Assembly: GCA_013289665.1 (NCBI GenBank)
Contig: JABCZN010000012.1
Coordinates: 62,001-126,000, forward strand
Direction: 5' to 3'
DNA from: Acidobacteriota bacterium
GTDB lineage: Bacteria > Acidobacteriota > Terriglobia > Acidiferrales > UBA7541
Length of the DNA stretch: 64,000 nucleotides
Part shown: one piece after another, positions 20,246-29,880 of the stretch
Layout: each line of letters begins with the position of its first letter
Position numbering within the stretch: position 1 is the stretch's first letter
Notes under the pieces: generated by a model
Seen by the model: the letters and a program-made list of their open reading frames with translations, nothing else
The model's database searches: none
Told to the model about the DNA's origin: nothing
Translations under genes and position numbers: made by a program

Positions 20246-20291
20246 AAGCGCGGGCGGTGCACTGACTTGGTGCGCCGCCCGCGCTGTTTTT
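20246..20291 (+). terminator. Rho-independent terminator downstream of recA
   Basis: 16-bp stem AGCGCGGGCGGTGCAC / GTGCGCCGCCCGCGCT (one T-G wobble), 7-nt loop, followed by GTTTTT. Confidence 0.85.
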
Positions 20292-20592
20292 GGGGTCTCA
20301 AAATGTGAAATATAAGGAAACTCCAGGCTTACGGGCAGTGCCCTCCCCGTGTCCAAAGGGGCAATCGGGCGCGGGTTCGCTGGCCAACGGTGCAACGTTC
20401 ATAACAAAGCACATAGCTTGGTACTGGACCTCCTTATCTATTGCCATGGCATCTCTTGACCCATAGACTACGTCTCAGTCTGCGAGCCATAACAAGCTTG
20501 TGGATGAGAACGACCCCGATGAGACTCTGTTAAATGCTTCTAATGGAGCAGGGAACACTGTGGCTCGCGGGATGCATCGAATGAGCGGAAGT

Positions 20593-20621
20593 TTGACCAA
20601 GCATTGGAATTAGAGTAGATT
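20593..20621 (+). promoter_or_regulatory. Putative promoter TTGACC-17-TAGATT upstream of PBP gene
   Basis: TTGACC 20593-20598, 17-bp spacer, TAGATT 20616-20621, about 50 nt before ATG 20673. Confidence 0.45.
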
Positions 20622-20672
20622 TCCACTCATTCCATACTAGGACTACTGATAAGCGCTCCAAGTCAGGACTGA

Positions 20673-21800
20673 ATGATTAAGGAACTGGGAAAAACCATTC
20701 TTGCGGGCATGCTGGTGGGGTCACTCGCCATGCCGTTGCCTGCTGCGGAAGCCGCTGCGATTACCGCTGCGAAATCTTCGGTGAAGTCCGCTTCGCGCAA
20801 GCGGCTCGCCCCTTCGCGGTATCGCGGATACGCGCCGACTTACGCCGATTCCATCAGCGCGGATGATCCGACATATGACGACCCGATTGTGCGCCAGGCG
20901 GTTGTGGACGCGCTAGGCCGGTACAACGGTTCCGTGGTTGCCGTGGACCCGAACACAGGGCGCATTCTGACGGTGGTGAATCAGAAGATTGCCTTCAGCG
21001 ACGGCTACATTCCCTGCTCGACGATCAAGCCGACAATCGCGGTTGCGGCGCTCGAAGAAAACGTGATTACGCGCGACACCATGCTGAAGGTGGGCCGCCG
21101 CAAGTACATGAACTTGACCGAAGCACTGGCGCACTCGAACAACACATTCTTTGAAGAGCTTGGCCGCCGCATGGGCTTCGACACGGTTTCCCGCTACGGG
21201 CGTTTGCTCGGGCTGGGGGAATTGGCCGGCTACAATCTGCCCGACGAGCACCCGGGATCTTTCCCCACACAAGCGCCGGCGTATGGCGGAGTGGGGCGGA
21301 TGTCGAGTTTCGGTGAAGGCATTCAAGTGACACCGCTGCAGATGGCGGCGCTGGCCGCGGCATTCGCGAATGGCGGTACGCTTTATTACTTGCAATATCC
21401 GCATACGCAGGAAGAAGTGGACGCTTTCCAGCCGCGGGTGAAGCGCGACCTGAACATCGCCAACGTTTTGCCGGAAGTACGAGAAGGCATGCTGGCGGCA
21501 GTGCTCTATGGCACTGGCCGGTTGAGCGCGGATCCGGGCGGCGAAGAGACTCCGCTTGGAAAGACCGGAACCTGCGACGACCACACCAATCCTTCGCGGA
21601 TTGGCTGGTTTCTGAGCTATGCCGACGAAGCGCATCCACGGATCGCTCTGGCGGTTTTGCTGCGCGGGAATACGCGGCGCGTGAAAGGTCCGACGGCGGC
21701 GCAAGTTGCCGGGCACATCTACCGGACGCTGCGGCAGCAGAAATATTTTGGCGAAACGGCTGGCGTCGTTCCGATAAAGTCGATTTCAACCGGCAACTAG
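20673..21800 (+). CDS. Penicillin-binding protein transpeptidase domain protein (stand-alone)
   Basis: SxxK in YIPCSTIKPTIA, SxN in LAHSNNTFFEELG, KTG in LGKTGTCDD; signal-like N-terminus and little room for a pedestal domain. Confidence 0.88.
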   Translation: MIKELGKTILAGMLVGSLAMPLPAAEAAAITAAKSSVKSASRKRLAPSRYRGYAPTYADSISADDPTYDDPIVRQAVVDALGRYNGSVVAVDPNTGRILTVVNQKIAFSDGYIPCSTIKPTIAVAALEENVITRDTMLKVGRRKYMNLTEALAHSNNTFFEELGRRMGFDTVSRYGRLLGLGELAGYNLPDEHPGSFPTQAPAYGGVGRMSSFGEGIQVTPLQMAALAAAFANGGTLYYLQYPHTQEEVDAFQPRVKRDLNIANVLPEVREGMLAAVLYGTGRLSADPGGEETPLGKTGTCDDHTNPSRIGWFLSYADEAHPRIALAVLLRGNTRRVKGPTAAQVAGHIYRTLRQQKYFGETAGVVPIKSISTGN

Positions 21801-22229
21801 TTCAGAGGAAAACTCAATTCATCTAGTCTTGGGCCGTCCTTTCCGACGTTCAATGAGTGCATTTTTGTGCGCCCCAATTTGTTATCAAGTACTGGTGTGT
21901 CGCTGCGGGGCTGCGCTGCGCGAGTTGCCCCAACCATTTTGAGGGAGCTCGCCGCGCTGATGGGGAGTGCGGCGGCCAGGCGCCGCTTTTGAGGATTAAA
22001 CCCCGCCCTCCCGATCGATTGCTTCGGTATGGACTCAACGCCCCAAAAACCGGAAGCTTCGCTACCGCGCGCAAAATGGGGGCGTTGCGGATAGGTCGCA
22101 GGGTGCGCACAAAGGTTTGACCCAGGCGCTACATTAAGACAAAACGTAAGCGTGCCGTATTCTGGTGGCCTCTGGCGCGGCAGCTGGTTTACCCGTCGCC
22201 AGCGCGAATTTCTGCATGGGCCTGGGGGA

Positions 22230-23504
22230 ATGGTGAATCGACGTTTGGGAATCATTGTTGGTGTGTTGCTGGCAGCGGGCGCTATCGTGGATGGTCGCGC
22301 CATAGTGAAGCGACGCGCGGCGGAGGACGAGTTCCAGGGACAGGTGGAACTGGCAAAGGCGGAGGGAGACCGCATCCGCGCGGAAGTGGTGTTGCCGAGG
22401 GCGAAGAAGATGCCTCGAGGAGAGAATTTCGCGGGGGCGCTGCAGGAGCTCGGATTGTCCGTCGTGGAGGTTACCGACGCTACGGCAGCAGCAGAACGCG
22501 CTTACAATCTGCGGCAGATTCGGGCAGGCAACGCGATCACGGTGGGCCGCTCGGTGGAAGGTGCGCTGCGGGAAATCAATTACAAGATCGACGCGGATCG
22601 CATGCTGCACATCGTGCCCGAACCGCAGGGTTTTTCCGCGGAGGTGAAAGAGATTCCCACCCACACGGAAGTGGCGGTTGTGAGCGGCCGGGTGGGAGAT
22701 TCGCTCTTTAACGCTGTGGAGGATGCCGGCGAGTCCGCCGAAGTGGCGATGCGCATGGCGCAAATTTTTGGATACGATATGGATTTCTACACCGACCCGC
22801 GGCGGGGCGATATCTTTCGCGTGGTGCTGGAAAAGAAGAAATACGAGCAGGGGGAGACAGCGGGTTACGGCCGGATCCTTGCTGCCGAGTATGTGAATGG
22901 TTCAAGAAAATATCAGGCGCTGCTCTTTCATGATCCCAATGGCCGGCCGGCTTACTACACCGCGGATGGAAAATCGCTCGCGAAGATGTTCCTGCGCTCG
23001 CCGCTCAAATTCGGAGCTCCCGTGACCTCGCATTTCAGCAAGGCGAGATTTCATCCCATTCTGAAGACGGTTCGCCCGCACCTGGGCACTGACTACGGAG
23101 CGCCGACCGGGACGCCGGTGCAGACGATCGGCAGCGGGCGCGTGGTGTTTGTAGGACGCAAGGGCGGCGACGGCAACATGGTGCATGTAGCTCACAACAA
23201 TGGGTACGAGACTTATTATCTCCATTTATCCAGAATATTGGTCCGCGCCGGGGAACGCGTGGAGATCGGGCGGACGATCGGGCTGGTCGGCATGACCGGA
23301 CTGGCGACCGGACCGCACCTGGACTTTCGCATTTCGCAGAAGGGCCAGTTCCGGAATTTCGAGACGCTCGGACTGCCTCCTTCCGACCCCGTGAACAAGA
23401 AGGACTGGGCGGAGTTCGCCGCTGTGTGTGAGAAATGGCTGCCCGTGATGGAGCCGACCCTGGAGATTCAGGCGCAAGCCGGCAGTAAGACGCCCGACCG
23501 GTAA
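22230..23504 (+). CDS. M23-family peptidoglycan metallopeptidase
   Basis: N-terminal TM (MVNRRLGIIVGVLLAAGA), VRPHLGTDYGAPTGTPVQTIGSGRVVFVGRKGGDGNMVHVAHNNGYETYYLHLSRI. Confidence 0.92.
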   Translation: MVNRRLGIIVGVLLAAGAIVDGRAIVKRRAAEDEFQGQVELAKAEGDRIRAEVVLPRAKKMPRGENFAGALQELGLSVVEVTDATAAAERAYNLRQIRAGNAITVGRSVEGALREINYKIDADRMLHIVPEPQGFSAEVKEIPTHTEVAVVSGRVGDSLFNAVEDAGESAEVAMRMAQIFGYDMDFYTDPRRGDIFRVVLEKKKYEQGETAGYGRILAAEYVNGSRKYQALLFHDPNGRPAYYTADGKSLAKMFLRSPLKFGAPVTSHFSKARFHPILKTVRPHLGTDYGAPTGTPVQTIGSGRVVFVGRKGGDGNMVHVAHNNGYETYYLHLSRILVRAGERVEIGRTIGLVGMTGLATGPHLDFRISQKGQFRNFETLGLPPSDPVNKKDWAEFAAVCEKWLPVMEPTLEIQAQAGSKTPDR

Positions 23505-23511
23505 CGCGTAG

Positions 23512-24006
23512 TCAGGCCGCGCGAGCCACGTCTGCACGGAAATTCTTCGCGGCCAAAATTGCCAGGGCGATAAAAATAATCATCACCACGGTCTGTGCGA
23601 TCAAAAAAGGCGGTTCAGAGCCCGTTGGCGCGAGCAGATGGAGCGCCGGCACCTTCATGAAGAGCTGGGCAATCAGCACGAACACATTCAACCAAAGAGA
23701 AAGCACCGCGGTGACAGAGTAAATTCGCCGCCATGCGCCGGCCAGATGAAACGCATACCGCCCGGCAATCGCAAACGCCAGCAACAGGAGCGAAATGACA
23801 CCGAGGATATGCGAAGGCAGCAGCTTGTGAAAGGGAAAGAGGAATCCCGTCGCGCTGGTGGCTACTGTCGTGACGAGAAAAAGCGCCGTCAGGCCGTCCA
23901 TGCGCTCGGAGCGCAGCAATCCAAGTGTCACCACCAACCCGGAAACAATTCCGATGAGGCTGATTACCACGTGCACGAGAGTCAAAGCCGATAAGCCAGT
24001 AGCCAT
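23512..24006 (-). CDS. Hypothetical membrane protein (164 aa)
   Basis: Four hydrophobic segments: LVHVVISLIGIVSGLVVTLGLL ... LPSHILGVISLLLLAFAIAGRYAFHLAGAWRRIYSVTAVLSLWLNVFVLIAQLF. Confidence 0.75.
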   Translation of the reverse strand: MATGLSALTLVHVVISLIGIVSGLVVTLGLLRSERMDGLTALFLVTTVATSATGFLFPFHKLLPSHILGVISLLLLAFAIAGRYAFHLAGAWRRIYSVTAVLSLWLNVFVLIAQLFMKVPALHLLAPTGSEPPFLIAQTVVMIIFIALAILAAKNFRADVARAA

Positions 24007-24165
24007 CGTTTACACCCCTCCGTTTGGGTTTCGCTTCTTGATGATGCAGCGTGGCGATAAGATACAGAATTATTTGTATCACCGCACCACGCAGGAGCAT
24101 CTATCCACCAAAGCGTGCTCTGGCCAGTGGCCAATTGCGACATTTACCCTTGCAGGGAGGCTTCC

Positions 24166-25074
24166 ATGTCCATTCGACCCGTAAAGCGGCTTATCAAATC
24201 GAAGCCGACCCGCGAAGGAGCGGGTGTACATCTGCGCCGGGCGTTCGGCTTCGGGAATACTTCCGAGTTTGATCCGTTCCTGCTGCTCGATGATTTCCGC
24301 AACGACGTGCCGGAGGATTATCTGGCGGGATTTCCTTGGCACCCGCACCGCGGCATCGAGACCATCACCTATGTGCTTGCCGGAACCGTGGAGCATAAAG
24401 ACAGCTTGGGAAATCACGGCGCGATTGCCCCCGGCGACGTGCAATGGATGACCGCGGGCCGCGGAATTATTCACCAGGAGATGCCCAAAGGCGACCATGT
24501 GGGTCGCATGCACGGATTCCAGTTGTGGGCGAATTTGCCGGCATCCAAGAAGATGACGCCGCCACGCTATCAGGAAGTGAATTCACCGGACATTCCGGAA
24601 GTTAGAGATGACGACGGCACCAGCGTGCGAATTGTGTGCGGAAGTTTTTGGGGGAAAAAGGGGCCGGTGGACGGAATCGCCACAGATCCCATTTATATTG
24701 ACGTGACGGTGCCGCCAGGGAAGAGAAAAGTGCTTCCGGTTGAGACTACGCGGCACGCGTTCGCTTATGTTTTCGCGGGAGCTGGGAAGTTTTGCAATGC
24801 CTCCGAACCGCTTGCCGTTCCCACGGAGTCGGTGGGCTGGCTGGATACGAAACCTCCGTCTGAAGCGGACAACCGCTCGCTCGTGCTTTTTGATCGCGGC
24901 GACGAGGTGATGGTGCAGGCGGGGGATGATGGCCTTCGTTTCCTGCTCGTTTCGGGCAAGCCGCTGGAGGAGCCGGTGGCGTGGTACGGGCCGATTGTTA
25001 TGAACTCGCAGGCGGAGTTGAGGCAGGCGTTTGATGAACTGGATCGCGGGACGTTTTTGAAGCGGGAGAATTGA
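24166..25074 (+). CDS. Pirin family protein
   Basis: LRRAFGFGNTSEFDPFLLLDDFRNDVPEDYLAGFPWHPHRGIETITYVLAGTVEHKDSLGNHGAIAPGDVQWMTAGRGIIHQEMP. Confidence 0.96.
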   Translation: MSIRPVKRLIKSKPTREGAGVHLRRAFGFGNTSEFDPFLLLDDFRNDVPEDYLAGFPWHPHRGIETITYVLAGTVEHKDSLGNHGAIAPGDVQWMTAGRGIIHQEMPKGDHVGRMHGFQLWANLPASKKMTPPRYQEVNSPDIPEVRDDDGTSVRIVCGSFWGKKGPVDGIATDPIYIDVTVPPGKRKVLPVETTRHAFAYVFAGAGKFCNASEPLAVPTESVGWLDTKPPSEADNRSLVLFDRGDEVMVQAGDDGLRFLLVSGKPLEEPVAWYGPIVMNSQAELRQAFDELDRGTFLKREN

Positions 25075-25195
25075 CCTCATTTTGAAGCAGGGCGGGAGTT
25101 GCCCTGAATTCGACGGAAGACCAGATTCTTGGATGGACGGCGGGGAAGGAGTGCCGAAGCCCGGCGCTTCCGTTCGGTAAGGGCGAAGGCTTCAA

Positions 25196-25222
25196 TCGCA
25201 AAAGCGGGAGCGTTGCTCCCGC
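25196..25222 (-). terminator. Rho-independent terminator after GAF-SpoIIE gene
   Basis: GCGGGAGC-AAC-GCTCCCGC hairpin followed by TTTT on the minus strand, immediately after the 25225 stop. Confidence 0.7.
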
Positions 25223-25224
25223 AC

Positions 25225-26586
25225 TCAATAGATGATTGGAAGTTTGGAGAAGTCGGCTTCGGTGTCGTCGGTGACGCGGAGGACGAGGAGGGTGCGGTCA
25301 TCGTGCGGCAAGCGGCCGGGGCCGGTGTGCTCATCGGTGGCCTTGATGATACGCTGCGCCACCTTATAGCCCGGGTCGGCGGAGGTGACGGTGGACAAGA
25401 GCCCTCTCAGGCGGTCCACGCCGTACTCTTCCTGCTCTTTGTTCATGGATTCGTGAATGCCGTCGGAGGCGAACACGACCACGTCGCCTGTCGAAAGACT
25501 GAGGGTCACTTGTTCATATTCCGCTTCAGGCAGTAGCCCCAGCGGCATCCCAGCAACGTTGATTTCGGTGACTTCGCGATTGCGTATCAGTAAAGGCAGG
25601 GTGCCGCCGGCATTGGCGATGGTGAGTTCGCGCAGCGCGGCATCATACACGGCGAACTGCATGGCGATAAAGCGCGCATCGAGGCGAGCCGCAAGCAAGC
25701 GGCCGTTGAGCTGCTCGAGCATCTCTGCGGGCGAGACTTCGTTGTCGTGGACAAGTTCGCGCAAGATGCCGATGGCCAGCGAGCCGTAGAGCGCCGCAGC
25801 GGTGCCTTTGCCCGACACGTCGCCGTTGGCGATGGCCAAGCGCCCTACGCCATAGGGAAGCAGGTCGTAGAAATCGCCGCCGAGCTCGCGCGCGGGCACA
25901 TACGCGGTGGCCAGGTCGAGGCCGGGAATTTCCTTTGCGCCGCTCGGCAATAGCTGCCGCTGGATTTCGCGCGCCGTCTCCAGGTCGTTCATCATACGGG
26001 TCTGATTTTCACGCGCGTCTTCAAAAAGCCGGGAATTTTCGAGGGCCACCGCGATGTAGGAGCCGAGAATATTCAGCAGGCGTTCGTGTTCGGCGCTGAA
26101 GGCCTGGGGCATGGTGCTTTCCAGGTCGAGCACACCCACCAGGCGGTCACGAAGCAGCAGCGGCACGACCAGCTCCGAGCGCACTTCCACTTTTTCGCCG
26201 CAAGAGACATACCGGGGATCCAGTCGCACGTCCACCACGCGGATGGTGCGGCGCTCGGCGGCCGCCGTACCGGTGATGCCCTGATGCAGGGGCATCTGAA
26301 AACGCGAAGGAAGCGCATCTTCGTAGCGCTGCGAGAAGACGCTCTCGAGCATCTGCGTCGATTCATTCCAGAGCATGACGGTGAAGACGTGGTAGTTCAC
26401 CAGTTTCTTGACGCGCTCTGCAATGCGCCGCAGAAGTTCCTCGCGATCGAGAATGGAGGTGAGCTCATGGCTGATTTCATAGAGCAGGGAGATGGTTTGG
26501 GCCTGCTCCGGCTGGGCTACGAGCAATGCAGGGTCGGCATCGCCTAGAAGCGAGAAGGGAATTGGATTTGGCGAGCTCTGATCCAT
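25225..26586 (-). CDS. GAF domain PP2C/SpoIIE-type serine phosphatase
   Basis: GAF region ELTSILDREELLRRIAERVKKL...; AREIQRQLLPSGAKEIPGLDLATAYVPARELGGDFYDLLPYGVGRLAIANGDVSGKGTAAALYGSL. Confidence 0.93.
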   Translation of the reverse strand: MDQSSPNPIPFSLLGDADPALLVAQPEQAQTISLLYEISHELTSILDREELLRRIAERVKKLVNYHVFTVMLWNESTQMLESVFSQRYEDALPSRFQMPLHQGITGTAAAERRTIRVVDVRLDPRYVSCGEKVEVRSELVVPLLLRDRLVGVLDLESTMPQAFSAEHERLLNILGSYIAVALENSRLFEDARENQTRMMNDLETAREIQRQLLPSGAKEIPGLDLATAYVPARELGGDFYDLLPYGVGRLAIANGDVSGKGTAAALYGSLAIGILRELVHDNEVSPAEMLEQLNGRLLAARLDARFIAMQFAVYDAALRELTIANAGGTLPLLIRNREVTEINVAGMPLGLLPEAEYEQVTLSLSTGDVVVFASDGIHESMNKEQEEYGVDRLRGLLSTVTSADPGYKVAQRIIKATDEHTGPGRLPHDDRTLLVLRVTDDTEADFSKLPIIY

Positions 26587-26814
26587 GAGGAAAAACCTGA
26601 CTAAGAGTTTAGATGATACTTGGTCAAGTTGGTTTCATGAACTGAAAATATAATGCCTGGCCTGGAAGCAACGGACATCCATAGGGGGCCCGGAGAGTCG
26701 AAAGCCATTTTGGGCGCCTCCCTTTGGATGGAAATGCACTCATCAGGCGAGAAACAGTTCTCGTCAACTGAGTGATACGCAGGGTCGCGGGCGGATGTTA
26801 CCGGTAGGGCGGGC

Positions 26815-27843
26815 TTACTTTACTTCCCAGACGTCGCCGCCGCGGAGCAGTTTGTTGAGGTTTCCGGGGCCTTTTTGCTGGATGATTCCGGCGACCTGGT
26901 CGTTGACCACGTCTTCATAGCGCGGCAGGTCGTCCCAATCGCGCAGAACGCCGATGGGGGTCGGGAAGCCGGGGCGGTCTTCCATGTGGGAGAGCAGGAA
27001 AGCGTAGGACGGGCGCGGGTGGTGCGCGTCGTGGATGATCAGATCGGATTCCGAGATGCCGTTGCCGAGGGGCACGACTTCGATGTCGCCGTCCGGCTTG
27101 CGGCGAATTCCCTTGTCGCGAGCCTTGCCGAAGACGAGCGGCTTGGCGTGTTCGATCTGGATGACGTTTTCGCTGCGAGCCTCTTTTTCGGTGACGTCGG
27201 TCCAGGCCCCGTCGTTGAAGATGTTGCAGTTCTGCAGAATTTCCACGAAAGCGGAACCCTTGTGCGCGGCGGCGGCGCGCAAAGTGTCTTTCAAGTGGGC
27301 CTGGAAAATGTCCACCGAACGGGCAACAAAGGTGGCCTCGGCGCCGATGGCCAATGAGATCGGATTGAATGGGCGATCCGGCGAACCATAGGGAGTGGAT
27401 TTGGTGATCTTCTGGAATTCAGAAGTGGGCGAATACTGGCCCTTGGTCAACCCATAGATGCGGTTGTTGAACAGCAAAATCTTGATGCCGACGTTGCGCC
27501 GGAGCATGTGGATCGTGTGGTTGCCGCCGATCGCGAGCGCGTCCCCGTCGCCTGTGACCATCCAGACTTCCAGTTCCGGGTGGGCAATCTTGAGGCCCGT
27601 AGCCACAGCCGGCGCGCGGCCGTGGATGGTGTGAAACCCGAAGGTGTTCATGTAGTAGGGAAAGCGGCTGGAGCAGCCGATGCCGGAGATGACGACGAAA
27701 TTTTCGCGGGCCACGCCAAGTTCCGGGAACACGGACTGCACGGCGGCGAGAATCGCGTAGTCGCCGCAGCCCGGGCACCAGCGCACTTCCTGGTCGGTCT
27801 GGAAGTCTTTTCTTGTCAGCGGCGGCAGGGCGGTCGTGGTCAT
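26815..27843 (-). CDS. korB: 2-oxoacid:ferredoxin oxidoreductase subunit beta
   Basis: VRWCPGCGDYAILAAVQSVFPELG...GIGCSSRFPYYMNTFGFHTIHGRAPAVATGLK...GDGDALAIGGNHTIHMLRRN. Confidence 0.93.
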   Translation of the reverse strand: MTTTALPPLTRKDFQTDQEVRWCPGCGDYAILAAVQSVFPELGVARENFVVISGIGCSSRFPYYMNTFGFHTIHGRAPAVATGLKIAHPELEVWMVTGDGDALAIGGNHTIHMLRRNVGIKILLFNNRIYGLTKGQYSPTSEFQKITKSTPYGSPDRPFNPISLAIGAEATFVARSVDIFQAHLKDTLRAAAAHKGSAFVEILQNCNIFNDGAWTDVTEKEARSENVIQIEHAKPLVFGKARDKGIRRKPDGDIEVVPLGNGISESDLIIHDAHHPRPSYAFLLSHMEDRPGFPTPIGVLRDWDDLPRYEDVVNDQVAGIIQQKGPGNLNKLLRGGDVWEVK

Positions 27844-27852
27844 CAGAATCTC

Positions 27853-29712
27853 CTAAACTCCCAGAATTTCCTCGATCTTTTGTGCGAGTTCGCTTTGCTT
27901 GAAGGGACGTCCCTGAATCTTGTTGAGGCCGACGGCGTCCACGAGGAACTTCGCGCGGAGAATCCACAACAGCTGGCCCATGTTGAGTTCGGGAACGAGA
28001 ACTTTCTTGTAGCGCTTCAAAACTTCGCCCACGTTGCCGGGCAGCGGATTCAAATGGCGAAGATGCAAGTGGCCGATCTTGTGGCCTTTTTCGCGTTGCT
28101 CATTGACGGCCTGGGTTACAGAACCGAATGTGGAGCCCCACGAAACAAGCAGCAGGTCGCCTTCGGGATCGCCTGTGGGCACGACATCGGGAATGTCCTG
28201 GCGAATGGCTTCGACTTTGGCGGCGCGGATGCGCACCATCTTTTCGTGGTTGAGCGGCTCGTAGTTGATGTTGCCGGTGACGTCCTGTTTTTCGATGCCG
28301 CCGATGCGGTGCTCCAGGCCGGGCGTGCCGGGAATGGCCCACGGGCGCGCGAGAGTCTTCGGATCGCGTTTATACGGGTAGAAGCCTTCCGGAATTGTTT
28401 CGAACTTCACGGGAATCGGGGGAATTTCCTCGGCGGTGGGGATACGCCAGGGTTCCGCACCGTTCGCGAGATACCCATCGGAGAGAACGATGACCGGTAC
28501 CATGTACTTGAGCGCGATGCGGCTGGCTTCGAGCGCAGTCCAGAAGCAATCGCCGGGAGTGGCGGCGGCGAGCACTGGAACGGGAGCCTCCGAGTTGCGG
28601 CCAAACAGGGCCTGCAACAGGTCGGCTTGCTCGGTTTTCGTCGGCAAGCCGGTCGAGGGGCCGCCGCGTTGAATATTGCAAACCACGATGGGCAGTTCGG
28701 TCATCACTGCGAGCCCCAGAGCTTCCGTTTTCAGGGCCATGCCCGGCCCGGAGGTCGCGGTAATCGCCAGCGCGCCGGAATAGGCCGCGCCGATGGCGCT
28801 GGTGATGGCGGCGATTTCGTCTTCGGCCTGGAAGGTCAGCACGCCGAAATTCTTGTACTTCGAAAGTTCATGCAAAATGTCGGAAGCCGGAGTGATGGGA
28901 TAGCTGCCGAGGAACAGCTTCAAGCCCGCCTTCTGCGCGGCGGTGACGAAGCCGATGGCCAGAGCCTGATTGCCGCTGAGGTTGCGGTAGGTGCCCGGCG
29001 AGAGCTGCGCGGGGGGGATTTCGTAGCTGATCTGAAACGCTTCCGTGGCCTCGCAATAGGAATATCCGGCCTTCAGCGCCAGTTTGTTAGCCTCGGAAAG
29101 AAGTGGCTTCTTGCTGAATTTGTCGTCGATCCAGCGGACCGTCGGCTCCATGGAGCGGTTGTAGAGCCAGTAGCACATGCCAAGAGCGAAGAAATTTTTG
29201 CAGCGATCCATGGACTTGGCATCGAGACCGAGATGGGTCAGCGCCGTGCGCGTCAAGCGCTGGAGTTCGACCGGGAACACGCGGAACTTGTCCAGGCTGT
29301 TGTCTTCGAGGGGGTTTGTGGTGACATGCGCTTTTCGCAGATCGGCTTCCTCGAAACTGTCGGAATTTACGATCAGGATGCCGTTGGCCTTTAGGTCGGC
29401 GAGGTTAACCTTGAGCGCCGCGGGATTCATGGCCACGAGCACATCCACGGAATCGCCCGGCGTGTAGACTTCGCCGGAAGAAAAATTCAGTTGGAAGCCG
29501 CTGACTCCAGGGACCGTGCCCGCAGGGGCGCGAATTTCGGCGGGAAAGTCGGGGAACGTGGCAATGTCGTTGCCGTAGATCGCGACCGTGTTCGTGAACT
29601 GGCTGCCGGTAATCTGCATGCCGTCGCCGGAATCGCCGGCGAAGCGGATGACTGCCTGGTCAAGAACCTCCCGCTTGGCCTTGCCAGAAGGAATATCCAT
29701 CAAAGTTGACAT
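27853..29712 (-). CDS. korA: 2-oxoacid:acceptor oxidoreductase subunit alpha (fused gamma-alpha)
   Basis: N-terminal VIRFAGDSGDGMQITGSQFTN gamma-like domain plus GSYPITPASDILHELSKYKNFGVLTFQAEDEIAAITSAIGAAYSGALAITATSGPG. Confidence 0.93.
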   Translation of the reverse strand: MSTLMDIPSGKAKREVLDQAVIRFAGDSGDGMQITGSQFTNTVAIYGNDIATFPDFPAEIRAPAGTVPGVSGFQLNFSSGEVYTPGDSVDVLVAMNPAALKVNLADLKANGILIVNSDSFEEADLRKAHVTTNPLEDNSLDKFRVFPVELQRLTRTALTHLGLDAKSMDRCKNFFALGMCYWLYNRSMEPTVRWIDDKFSKKPLLSEANKLALKAGYSYCEATEAFQISYEIPPAQLSPGTYRNLSGNQALAIGFVTAAQKAGLKLFLGSYPITPASDILHELSKYKNFGVLTFQAEDEIAAITSAIGAAYSGALAITATSGPGMALKTEALGLAVMTELPIVVCNIQRGGPSTGLPTKTEQADLLQALFGRNSEAPVPVLAAATPGDCFWTALEASRIALKYMVPVIVLSDGYLANGAEPWRIPTAEEIPPIPVKFETIPEGFYPYKRDPKTLARPWAIPGTPGLEHRIGGIEKQDVTGNINYEPLNHEKMVRIRAAKVEAIRQDIPDVVPTGDPEGDLLLVSWGSTFGSVTQAVNEQREKGHKIGHLHLRHLNPLPGNVGEVLKRYKKVLVPELNMGQLLWILRAKFLVDAVGLNKIQGRPFKQSELAQKIEEILGV

Positions 29713-29880
29713 TTTGGCGCGTTACCCCCGTCCCGCGGACTGCTCATCCTGGAGCCTAGGAGAGTGGTCCTTATTCGGTGGGCGGCCCGAGCTGCAGTTC
29801 GCGGGAGCGAACACGTGACCGCCGGAAGCCGACAAGCTAAGAATAGCACACCGCAGAGCAGCAAGCGGGAATGGAAGGTA

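Noticed and set aside
27508-29394. 628-aa plus-strand ORF opposite korA/korB
   Set aside because: Antisense shadow of well-recognised genes in GC-rich DNA; no recognisable domain.
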